Assembly: GCA_035468355.1 (NCBI GenBank)
Contig: DATITA010000155.1
Coordinates: forward strand, 6,041 to 70,040
Source of the DNA: DATKSS01 sp035468355
GTDB taxonomy: Bacteria > Chloroflexota > Dormibacteria > Dormibacterales > Dormibacteraceae
Direction of reading: 5' to 3'
Length of the DNA: 64,000 nt
Shown here: one piece after another, positions 7,852-15,219 of the stretch
How the letters are laid out: every line of letters starts with the position of its first letter
How positions within the stretch are numbered: the first letter of the stretch is position 1
Made by a program: the position numbers and the translations under genes
Notes under the pieces: model-generated
What the model was told of the DNA's origin: nothing
Seen by the model: the letters and a program-made list of their open reading frames with translations, nothing else
The model's database searches: none

Positions 7852-10374
7852 GTGAGCGAGGTGCCGGCGGTCAACCTGGAGGGGGTTGTCCCGTCCCACC
7901 TGCCGGTCCTGCCGTTGAAGTCCACGGTGGTGTTCCCCCGCATCTTCATACCGCTGTCGGTCGGCCGCAAGAAATCCCTGCAACTGCTCGACGACCTGAC
8001 CGGGGTCGAGCGCCACATCGCCGTCGCAACCCAGCTTGACGAGACCGCGGAAGACGTTGGGTTTAAGGACGTGCACCACGTCGGCGCGATGGTGCGCGTG
8101 CAGCACCTGCTCAAGCTGCCTGACGGAACCGTGCAGCTGGCGGTGCTGGGGATGCGCCGGATCCGGCTGGTCGAGGCACTGTCCGAGGATCCGTACCTCA
8201 CCTGCGCCGTCGAGATGTACTCCGAGTCGACCGAGAACTTCCTGACCATCGAGCGCGAGGCGCTCATGCGGCGCGCCATTCAGTCTTTCCAGCAGCTCGT
8301 GACGCTGGCGCCGCACCTGCCGGCGGAGCTGGCCGGCGCGGCCGGGTCCATCGACGACCCGCTGCACCTCTCGTACTACATCGCCAACCACATCCGATTG
8401 ACCACCGAGCAGCGCCAGGAGATTCTCGAGATGGGCTCCGCCAAAGCGAAGCTCGAGAAACTGCTGGGCCACATGTCGCACGAGCTCGAGGTCCTCGAGC
8501 TGGGGCGCAAGATCCAATCGCAGGCCGAGGAGCAGATGGGCAAGGCCCAGCGCGAGTACTTCCTACGCGAGCAGCTCAAGGCAATCCAGCGCGAGCTCGG
8601 CGAGCTGGACTCCGAGCACGCCGAACTGAGCGAGCTTCGCGAGCGCATCGAGAAGGCCGACCTTCCGCCCGAGGCCAGGCGCGAGGCGGACCGCGAGCTC
8701 ACGAGGCTGGAGCGCATCCCGAGCGCGTCACCGGAGTCGTCGGTCATCCGGACGTACGTGGAGCTCATCGTCTCGCTTCCGTGGAACGTATCGACCGGAG
8801 GCGAGGTCGACGTCGTGAAGGCTCGCGAAATCCTCGATGCCGACCACTACGACCTGGACAAGGTGAAACAGCGAATCGTCGAGCACCTAGCGGTCAGGCG
8901 CTTGAAGCAGCAGCGCGGCTCGACCGAGCGCGGACGCGAGCCGATCCTTTGCTTCGTCGGCCCACCGGGCGTCGGCAAAACGTCACTGGGACAGTCGATC
9001 GCCCGCGCGATGGGGCGCAAGTTCGCGAGAGCGTCGCTCGGCGGCGTGCACGACGAGGCCGAGATCCGCGGCCACAGGCGCACGTACATCGGCGCCATGC
9101 CCGGCCGCATCCTGCAGGCCATCCGGCGCGCGGAATCAAACGACCCGGTGTTCATGCTCGACGAGGTGGACAAGATCGGTGCTGACTGGCGCGGCGACCC
9201 GTCCTCGGCGCTGCTCGAGGTGCTGGACCCCGAGCAGAACAAGGACTTCCGAGACAACTACCTCGACGTGCCATTCGATTTGTCGAAGGTGATGTTCATC
9301 ACGACCGCCAACAGCCTCGAGACCATTCCGCCAGCCCTGCGCGACCGCATGGAGGTGCTGAACCTGTCCGGCTACACCGAAGAGGAGAAGTTGCAGATCG
9401 CGCAGCGATTCCTCATCCCCAAGCAGCTCGCCGCGCATGGACTCCGGACCGACGAGATCTCGATGTCGGAAGAGGCGATCCGCCTCATCATCCGCCAGTA
9501 CACGCGCGAGGCGGGCGTGCGCAACCTCGAGCGCGAAATCGCATCGGTGATGCGGCGTGACGTGGCCGACATGGCGGTGGGCAAGCGTCGCCGGCGCGGG
9601 TCGGACGATGCCAAGCGCGTACGCGCGGCCCTAGGCAAGCGCCGGTACTTCGACGACGCGGCCGAGCGCATCGACCGGCCCGGCGTGGCCACGGGGCTCG
9701 TGTGGACGCCCAGCGGCGGCGAGATCATCTTCGTCGAAGCCGCGCTCACGCCCGGCAAGGGCGAGCTCAAGCTGACCGGCCAGCTGGGCGAGGTGATGAA
9801 AGAGTCGGCATCAGCGGCTCTCTCCTACCTGAAGGCGCGGGCGGCCGACATCGGAATCGACCCTGCGCTCTTCGACAAGAACGACATCCACGTCCACGTG
9901 CCCGCCGGGGCGCAGCCGAAAGAGGGGCCGTCCGCCGGCGTGACCGTGCTGACCGCGATGGCTTCGATCCTCACCGGCCGGCCCGTGCGTGACGACGTGG
10001 CGATGACCGGCGAGATCACGCTGCGCGGGCGAGTGCTGCCGATAGGCGGCATCAAGGAAAAGGTTCTTGGCGCGCACCGCGCGGGCCTCCGCCGAGTGCT
10101 GCTGCCGACGCGAAACGAGGCGGACCTGGATGACATTCCGGCCGATCTGCGCAAGGAGATGCAGCTCGTCATGGTCGAGTCGATCGACCAGGTGCTTCGC
10201 GAAGCGCTGACGCCACGGGCTTCGTCCAACGGCGCCGCCTCTTCGGGCGCCGCGCGCAAGAATGGGGCCGCTAAGCGCTCGCGTGCCGTGGCGCGCGCAG
10301 CAGGATCCGGTCGTGCGCGGCCAGCTCAGCCGAGTCGTCCAGCGGCGAAAGCTCGCCGGCCCCGCGGCGCCTGA
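7852..10374 (+). CDS. lon: ATP-dependent protease Lon (LonA) with extra basic C-terminal tail
   Basis: Degrades misfolded and regulatory proteins in the cytosol. About 840 residues: N-terminal LON substrate-binding domain (about 15-205), coiled-coil linker, AAA+ domain with Walker A GPPGVGKTS near residue 370 and Walker B VFMLDEVDKI, then the Ser-Lys protease domain with GPSAG (Ser about 694) and GGIKEK (Lys about 735). GTG at 7852 is chosen because it immediately precedes the conserved domain; the site upstream is weak. After the usual end near LREALTP the protein carries about 50 extra residues rich in Ala, Arg, Lys and Ser. This tail is read antisense to the 3' end of gatD, with a convergent overlap of 104 bp. 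Confidence 0.95.
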   Translation: MSEVPAVNLEGVVPSHLPVLPLKSTVVFPRIFIPLSVGRKKSLQLLDDLTGVERHIAVATQLDETAEDVGFKDVHHVGAMVRVQHLLKLPDGTVQLAVLGMRRIRLVEALSEDPYLTCAVEMYSESTENFLTIEREALMRRAIQSFQQLVTLAPHLPAELAGAAGSIDDPLHLSYYIANHIRLTTEQRQEILEMGSAKAKLEKLLGHMSHELEVLELGRKIQSQAEEQMGKAQREYFLREQLKAIQRELGELDSEHAELSELRERIEKADLPPEARREADRELTRLERIPSASPESSVIRTYVELIVSLPWNVSTGGEVDVVKAREILDADHYDLDKVKQRIVEHLAVRRLKQQRGSTERGREPILCFVGPPGVGKTSLGQSIARAMGRKFARASLGGVHDEAEIRGHRRTYIGAMPGRILQAIRRAESNDPVFMLDEVDKIGADWRGDPSSALLEVLDPEQNKDFRDNYLDVPFDLSKVMFITTANSLETIPPALRDRMEVLNLSGYTEEEKLQIAQRFLIPKQLAAHGLRTDEISMSEEAIRLIIRQYTREAGVRNLEREIASVMRRDVADMAVGKRRRRGSDDAKRVRAALGKRRYFDDAAERIDRPGVATGLVWTPSGGEIIFVEAALTPGKGELKLTGQLGEVMKESASAALSYLKARAADIGIDPALFDKNDIHVHVPAGAQPKEGPSAGVTVLTAMASILTGRPVRDDVAMTGEITLRGRVLPIGGIKEKVLGAHRAGLRRVLLPTRNEADLDDIPADLRKEMQLVMVESIDQVLREALTPRASSNGAASSGAARKNGAAKRSRAVARAAGSGRARPAQPSRPAAKARRPRGA

Positions 10375-11014
10375 GGGCGTTCCCGATCACATAGTCGGCC
10401 AGCTGCGGGTTCTTCGGCAGCAGGCTGCCGTGCAGGTAGGTGCCGATCACGCCCCCCTGCATGCATCCCTCGTAGCCGTCCGACCCGTTGTTGCCGTAGC
10501 CGAGCCGCACCTTGCCGAGCGGGCGGGCTTGGGGACCCAGAAACGTGCGTCCGCTGTGGTTCTCGAACCCGACCAGTGTGGTCGGGATGAGATCTGCGAT
10601 CTGGGTTTCCACGACCACGTCGCCGATGAACCGCTTCTTTCCTGCCTCGGTACGCACGTCGATCAGGCCGATGCCTGGAAATTTCTCCCCTTCCCCGGTC
10701 TGGTAGTAGTGGCCTAGAAGCTGGTATCCGCCACACACGGCAAGAACCTGCGCACCATCACCCACCGCGCGTTGCAGCGGTTCCTTTTTGAACTCCAGGA
10801 GGTCTTCGTAGACCAGCGCCTGCTCGCGGTCCTGGCCGCCGCCAAAGAAGAAGACGTCGACGTCCTGCATCTCCTTATGACTGCCGCGCCCGAGCTCGAT
10901 CACGCGGGCGTCGAAGCCGCGCCATTCCGCGCGCTTGAGCAGCGTGAGGATGTTTCCCCGGTCGCCGTAGATGTTCATCAGGTCGGGGTAGAGCCAGCCG
11001 ACGGTGAACCTCAT
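10271..11014 (-). CDS. gatD: Lipid II isoglutaminyl synthase, glutamine amidotransferase subunit GatD
   Basis: Glutaminase partner of MurT. It releases ammonia from glutamine so that the D-Glu of lipid II can be amidated. 247 residues with a class I (CobQ/CobB-like) amidotransferase fold. The nucleophile is Cys94 in LAVCGGYQLLG and the catalytic His lies in GTYLHGSLLPK. The N-terminal WLYPDLMNIYGDRGN segment is typical of GatD. ATG at 11014 is chosen because the longer frame enters murT. It follows murT by 7 bp, an operon pair as in Staphylococcus and Actinobacteria. Its last 104 bp overlap the tail of convergent lon. Confidence 0.93.
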   Translation of the reverse strand: MRFTVGWLYPDLMNIYGDRGNILTLLKRAEWRGFDARVIELGRGSHKEMQDVDVFFFGGGQDREQALVYEDLLEFKKEPLQRAVGDGAQVLAVCGGYQLLGHYYQTGEGEKFPGIGLIDVRTEAGKKRFIGDVVVETQIADLIPTTLVGFENHSGRTFLGPQARPLGKVRLGYGNNGSDGYEGCMQGGVIGTYLHGSLLPKNPQLADYVIGNALRRRGAGELSPLDDSAELAAHDRILLRAPRHASA

Positions 11015-11021
11015 GTGTCGC

Positions 11022-12395
11022 TCAAGTGTCCCAGTAAGGCTTGGCCCAGCCGCGCCTGACCAGCTCCGCGCGAACGTCGAGCATCGCCGTGTACGTGCAC
11101 AGAAGGTGCGCGGTCTCACCCTTTTCGGTGACCTTGATCAGCTGATCGAGCGCCCTCGCAGGGTCGGTTTCGGCCTGCTCGGCCTTAACGCCTGCGTACT
11201 TGAGGCGCACCGCGAGGTCGTGCGCGCGAGAACCCGCCGGCACCACGACCCTGGCCTTGCCTTTCAGCATCTCGAAGTCCACGTCCCAGATCCACGACAC
11301 GTCAGTGCCGTCCGCCTTGCGGTCATTGAGGCCGATCAAAAAGCTGTTGCCATGCGCGAGCTCGACGGCGGTGCGAAGCGTCTCGTTGAAGCCGGCGGGG
11401 TTCTTGGAAAGGACCAAATTGAGATTGCGGCCGCGGAACTCCATGCGCTCCTGCCGCCCGAATGCTGCGCTGAAGGTGCGCATGCGTTCGGCGATGTAGT
11501 CCGGCTCCAGGCCGATCGTCTTTGCCGCCGCGAAGGCGGCGAGCACGTTGTAGCAGTTGTAAAGGCCGCCCAGCGGGAAGTCGATGCGCGTGCCGTCGAT
11601 GGTCGTGGCGAGGCTGACGAAGCCGTTGAGCTCGATCTTCGTCGCGGTCAGCTCTGGCGCGGGTCGCGCGAAATCACCGTTGGGGCAGTGGTACACGCCG
11701 TCGTGCCCGACGTACACGGCCTCGAAATGCAAGCTCGCCCCGCATCGCGGGCAAGTGCGCGCATCGGCTGCGTGAGGCAGCTCGCGCGCCGCGATCGAGG
11801 TGTCATCGAGCCCGTACCACAGGGGTGGGCTCGGCAGCCCGAGGCCGATCTCCGCCACGCGGGGATCGTCGGCGTTGAGGATGGCGCGCGCATTCTCGGG
11901 CAGCGCGGCCAGGGCCGATTCGATCTTGACCGCAATCGATTCGAGCTCGCCGTACCGGTCGAGCTGGTCGCGGAACAGGTTCATCACCAGCGTCACACGG
12001 GGTTGGAGCTCGGCGACCGCCTTCGGGAGGCTCGCCTCGTCGATCTCAAAAACCCCCCAGTCCGCGCGCAGGTTGCCGGCCGCGTCCGCGCGGTCGAGGG
12101 CGGCGGCAGTGACGCCGAAGATGAGGTTGGCGCCGGCGCGGTTGGCGACGACCCTGTGTCCGGCGCCCTCGAGCAGCCAGGTGATCAAGCGCGCGGTCGT
12201 CGTCTTGCCGTTGGTGCCGGTGATCACGATCGATCCCTGGTTGAGGTCTTGCGAGAGTTTGGTCAGCACTCGCGGATCGATGGCGCGCGCGACGTCGCCG
12301 GGCAGAGTGGTGCCGCCGCCACGTCCGCTGGCCCGACTCAAGGCGCCGGTCGCCTTGCCGGCCCACACCGCCGCCGTCTTGCGAATCGAGGTCAC
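11022..12395 (-). CDS. murT: Lipid II isoglutaminyl synthase, Mur-ligase-like subunit MurT
   Basis: ATP-dependent subunit that amidates the alpha-carboxyl of D-Glu in lipid II together with GatD. About 457 residues. The N-terminal Mur ligase ATP-binding loop ITGTNGKTTT lies at about 58-67, the central domain has VMNLFRDQLDRYGE, and a C-terminal DUF1727 domain follows. The zinc-ribbon insertion of this family is present as CPRC (215, 218) and HCPNG (237), but the expected fourth cysteine at position 240 is glycine. The GTG start at 12395 overlaps the ispE stop as GTGA. Same operon as the gamma-CA homologue, ispE and gatD. Confidence 0.93.
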   Translation of the reverse strand: MTSIRKTAAVWAGKATGALSRASGRGGGTTLPGDVARAIDPRVLTKLSQDLNQGSIVITGTNGKTTTARLITWLLEGAGHRVVANRAGANLIFGVTAAALDRADAAGNLRADWGVFEIDEASLPKAVAELQPRVTLVMNLFRDQLDRYGELESIAVKIESALAALPENARAILNADDPRVAEIGLGLPSPPLWYGLDDTSIAARELPHAADARTCPRCGASLHFEAVYVGHDGVYHCPNGDFARPAPELTATKIELNGFVSLATTIDGTRIDFPLGGLYNCYNVLAAFAAAKTIGLEPDYIAERMRTFSAAFGRQERMEFRGRNLNLVLSKNPAGFNETLRTAVELAHGNSFLIGLNDRKADGTDVSWIWDVDFEMLKGKARVVVPAGSRAHDLAVRLKYAGVKAEQAETDPARALDQLIKVTEKGETAHLLCTYTAMLDVRAELVRRGWAKPYWDT

Positions 12396-13147
12396 GCCCA
12401 GGGACCGATGGCGCGGGTCACCGCCGTCCAGCAATCGAGGGATGCCGTGGCATTTCGCGCCTGCTCATCGTCTGTGCAACGCAGGAAGAAAGCGGAGCCG
12501 CTGCCGGTCATCTGCCAGCCCGGCCCGAGGCGATGCCCGAAATCGACGACACGCGGTTCGGCTCGCTCGGCTGCGCGAAGCAGGTGATTCGGAGGTTCGC
12601 CGTGCACTTGGTCCCACGCAAGGTACACGGACGCGGTCGACAGCTCGATGCCAGGCCACGCGACCGCGAACCACGCCGGCGTGGTGGGCAGCCGGGTCAG
12701 CCTCTCCCCCCGCCCCTCGGCTGTCGCCATGCCGCCACCCAGGAAGAAGGGGACGTCCGCACCGATCGACATCGCCAGGGCGCCAAGGTCGACGTCGAGG
12801 CGGTGCAGCGCGGCAAGACCTCTCAGCGCCGCGGCGGCGTCTGAGCTCGCCCCGCCCATTCCCGAACCCGGGGGGATGCGCTTGTGAAGGTGGAACCTTG
12901 TCGGGATGGGGCGGCCGACCGCGACCTCGAAGGCATGGTGGGCTTTGAGGACCGAGTTCTGGGGGCTGCTCGCGACCGGCAAGCCGGATGTGGTGAGGGT
13001 GGTCTCGGTGGCAGTAGTCATCTGCAGCAGGTCATGGAGGTCGATGGCCTGGATCGTCGTTCGCACGTCGTGGAAACCGTCGTCGGTGCGCCTGATCACC
13101 TCGAGGTCCAGGTTGAGCTTGGCGCGCGCCGGAAGCGCGAGCGTCAA
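12392..13147 (-). CDS. ispE: 4-diphosphocytidyl-2-C-methyl-D-erythritol kinase
   Basis: GHMP kinase of the non-mevalonate isoprenoid pathway, phosphorylating CDP-ME with ATP. 251 residues, slightly short for the family. It shows PARAKLNLDLEV at the N-terminus (substrate and Lys site), the GHMP ATP-binding loop PPGSGMGGASSDAAA at about 92-106, the GADVPFFLGGG segment with the catalytic Asp, and C-terminal TGSGSAFF. The start is TTG at 13147, overlapping the upstream gamma-CA-like stop as TTGA. Its presence indicates use of the MEP route for isoprenoids, including undecaprenyl carrier for the cell wall genes next to it. Confidence 0.92.
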   Translation of the reverse strand: MTLALPARAKLNLDLEVIRRTDDGFHDVRTTIQAIDLHDLLQMTTATETTLTTSGLPVASSPQNSVLKAHHAFEVAVGRPIPTRFHLHKRIPPGSGMGGASSDAAAALRGLAALHRLDVDLGALAMSIGADVPFFLGGGMATAEGRGERLTRLPTTPAWFAVAWPGIELSTASVYLAWDQVHGEPPNHLLRAAERAEPRVVDFGHRLGPGWQMTGSGSAFFLRCTDDEQARNATASLDCWTAVTRAIGPWA

Positions 13148-13668
13148 GGGGTTGTGCGCTTGAGCTGCGCCCGGTACTTGACCGCGCGGTCCTGATAGTG
13201 CTGCGCGGTGGTGCCAACCCAGTGGTCGGACGATCCGTCGAGTGCCTTCTTCACGGTGGCCGGCACTCCGGCCGCCATGTGGCCCGGGGGAACCTCCCTG
13301 CCCTCCTGCAGGACGGCGCCCGCCGCCAGCATGGAGCCTGCGCCCAGCCGGCTGCGCTGCAGCATCGTGGCGCCCATGCCGACCACCGCGCCCTGCTCCA
13401 CGACGCAGCCCTCGAGCTGCGCGGAGTGACCGACGCTGGCGTTCCTTTCGATCACGGTCGGCAGGTTTTCAGCACAGTGAAGGACGGCGTTGTCCTGCAC
13501 GTTCGCTCCCTGGCCGATCGAGATCCTGGCTTCATCACCACGCAGCACCGCTCCAAACCAAACGCTCGCGCCGGCCTCGACCTCGACGTCACCGATGAGG
13601 ACCGCGGTCGGTGCGATGTATGCGTCGGGATGGACGCTGGGGCGCTTCCCGCCGAGCTCGAACTCCAC
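13144..13668 (-). CDS. Gamma-carbonic-anhydrase family protein (left-handed beta helix)
   Basis: 174 residues made of hexapeptide repeats, with the family segments PDAYIAPTAVLIGDVE, VWFGAVLRGDEA and QDNAVLHC. Members of this family (Cam, CaiE/PaaY, YrdA) bind a metal between trimer subunits using three histidines. Here His64 and His81 (in VGHSAQLEGC) are present, but the third position, normally in LHGC, is Glu86. Carbonic anhydrase activity is therefore doubtful, although a Glu could still ligate metal. First gene of a four-gene minus-strand operon with ispE, murT and gatD, divergent from rpsT. Confidence 0.85.
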   Translation of the reverse strand: MEFELGGKRPSVHPDAYIAPTAVLIGDVEVEAGASVWFGAVLRGDEARISIGQGANVQDNAVLHCAENLPTVIERNASVGHSAQLEGCVVEQGAVVGMGATMLQRSRLGAGSMLAAGAVLQEGREVPPGHMAAGVPATVKKALDGSSDHWVGTTAQHYQDRAVKYRAQLKRTTP

Positions 13669-13675
13669 TGGCCCC

Positions 13676-13681
13676 TATAAT
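13676..13681 (+). promoter_or_regulatory. -10 element of the rpsT promoter
   Basis: A perfect TATAAT lies 40 bp before the rpsT GTG in the short divergent gap. No good -35 hexamer is seen at 16-18 bp, so strength is uncertain. Confidence 0.45.
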
Positions 13682-13721
13682 CCTAGCTTCGTGACTTTGT
13701 TCTCCAAACCGGTGATGAAAC

Positions 13722-14210
13722 GTGGCTAAGCGAACCGCCTCGGCCAAGAAGCAGGCACGCTCCGGCGTCAAGCGCGCCGCGCGAAATCGAGCCGTGCGTT
13801 CGGAGGTCAAGACGATGGTCGTCAAGGCCAGGCGCTCGATGGCGGAATCCGGCGGCGATGGCTCGGACCACCTGACCATCACGCTCGACGCGGTACGGTC
13901 GCTCGACCGCGCGGCGTCAAAGGGCGTTCTTCACCGCAACAACGCCGCTCGGCGAAAGGGGCGGCTCGCCCGCCAGATGGCGAAGATGGCAACCTCGGCG
14001 CCGGCCGCAGGCGCGGGGGCGGGCGCGGGCGCGGGCAAGGCTAAGAAACCCGCCGCTGCACCGAAGGCTCCCGCCAAGGCGGCACCGAAAGCTTCGACCA
14101 AGGCTGCTGCCCCGACCAAGGCTGCTGCCCCGGCCAAGACGGCTGCCCCGGCCAAGACGGCTGCCCCGGCCACTGCTACCGCGACCAAGACGGCCTCCAA
14201 GAAGAAGTAG
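13722..14210 (+). CDS. rpsT: 30S ribosomal protein S20 with long Lys/Ala/Pro tail
   Basis: Binds 16S rRNA in the small subunit. The core (residues 1 to about 88) shows the S20 pattern: basic N-terminus, KRAARNRAVRSEVKT, and the C-terminal helix with GVLHRNNAARRKGRLARQM. S20 is normally about 85-95 residues; this one is 162. The extra 70 or so residues are almost only Ala, Lys, Pro, Thr and Gly, resembling eukaryotic histone H1 tails, and contain four 18-nt tandem repeats. GTG at 13722 starts the normal S20 N-terminus. It stands alone between divergent and convergent neighbours. The tail could bind RNA or DNA non-specifically. Confidence 0.93.
   Translation: MAKRTASAKKQARSGVKRAARNRAVRSEVKTMVVKARRSMAESGGDGSDHLTITLDAVRSLDRAASKGVLHRNNAARRKGRLARQMAKMATSAPAAGAGAGAGAGKAKKPAAAPKAPAKAAPKASTKAAAPTKAAAPAKTAAPAKTAAPATATATKTASKKK
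14100..14171 (+). repeat. Four 18-nt tandem repeats coding the S20 tail
   Basis: Units at 14100, 14118, 14136 and 14154 each encode Lys-Ala/Thr-Ala-Ala-Pro-Ala/Thr. The last two are identical at the DNA level, pointing to recent slippage or unequal crossover. Confidence 0.85.
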
Positions 14211-14219
14211 CCCAGGCTT

Positions 14220-15179
14220 CTAGAGCCGGGTCAGGAGCACCTCCAAACCGAGCTCGGCGTCGATCTGGCCTGACTTGACCTCCCACTCGTAGTCGCGGAT
14301 CTTCTTCAGCGCTTCTTCGAGCCGGTCGGGGTCCGCCTGCTGAGCCGCGTCGTAAGCCTTCTGCACCACGAAGCGGTGCTCCGTCATCTCGTCTTGAACG
14401 CGCTGGAGCGTTTCGCCGCGCTCCTGTTTTGCTTGAACCTCCAGGACCAGCGCGATGTGGCGGGCCATGCGATACGCGACGGACGTCGGCTGCATGCCGG
14501 CCCCCGTCAGGCTGCGCGCGATGGTGAGCGATTGAGCCGTCGGGCGCGGCAGCAGGTTGTCCGTCAGCTTGAAGATCTCGTCTTCGCGACCGCCTGCCAG
14601 CAGGTCTGCGATCACCTCGGGCGTGAGCTTTGCACCCGAGGCCCGGTACGCGGCGAGCTTGTTCAGCTCTGAGTCGATCACGCTGAGGTCAGGGGGCGTG
14701 ACCCGGACGACCTGGGCGGCCACGGCCGCGCTGAGCTGGTGCTTGTCAACAGCGCGGCGGGCCGTCCAATCGTTGAGCGCGCGGCCTTTCAGGTGCTGCA
14801 TCTCCTCGACCGTTCCGCCCGCCGAGACGATCGCCTTCGCCAGCTTGTTGGTCGCGCCGAGACGACCGGCGACGGTGACCACCACGCGAGTGCTCGGCGG
14901 TATCTCTGCGAGCCCCGGGGCCACGCCGTCTGCACGCGTCGCCGGAACCATGCGCGCGAAGACCACGCGATAGGGATCGAGAAAAGGCGCTTGCAAGACG
15001 GCGTCCTGGAGCCGCGCCGCGCTGAGGCCCGCACCCTCGAGCGTCTCCAACCCGAAGTCGGAGACCAGCTCAGTGGTCCACTGTCCGAGGATGGCGCGAG
15101 CCCTCTCGTCGACGAGGAACCGCTCGTCGCCGTGGAGCAGGACAGCCATCGCCGCGGGCCGGTTGGTTGCGCGGGGCAT
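14220..15179 (-). CDS. holA: DNA polymerase III delta subunit
   Basis: Clamp-loader subunit that opens the beta sliding clamp. 319 residues with the family layout: an N-terminal Rossmann-like domain starting AVLLHGDERFLVDERA, the central VVVTVAGRL segment (usually followed by a basic patch), a helical middle with ELNKLAAY, and a C-terminal collar domain with RSLTGAGMQPTSVAYRMARH and AYDAAQQAD. ATG at 15179 gives the conserved N-terminus; longer frames run into comEC. It follows comEA and comEC on the same strand, the common comEA-comEC-holA order. Confidence 0.92.
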   Translation of the reverse strand: MPRATNRPAAMAVLLHGDERFLVDERARAILGQWTTELVSDFGLETLEGAGLSAARLQDAVLQAPFLDPYRVVFARMVPATRADGVAPGLAEIPPSTRVVVTVAGRLGATNKLAKAIVSAGGTVEEMQHLKGRALNDWTARRAVDKHQLSAAVAAQVVRVTPPDLSVIDSELNKLAAYRASGAKLTPEVIADLLAGGREDEIFKLTDNLLPRPTAQSLTIARSLTGAGMQPTSVAYRMARHIALVLEVQAKQERGETLQRVQDEMTEHRFVVQKAYDAAQQADPDRLEEALKKIRDYEWEVKSGQIDAELGLEVLLTRL

Positions 15180-15219
15180 GGTTGGGATCGTACCCCTGAT
15201 CGGTGACGCTGCCCATTCA

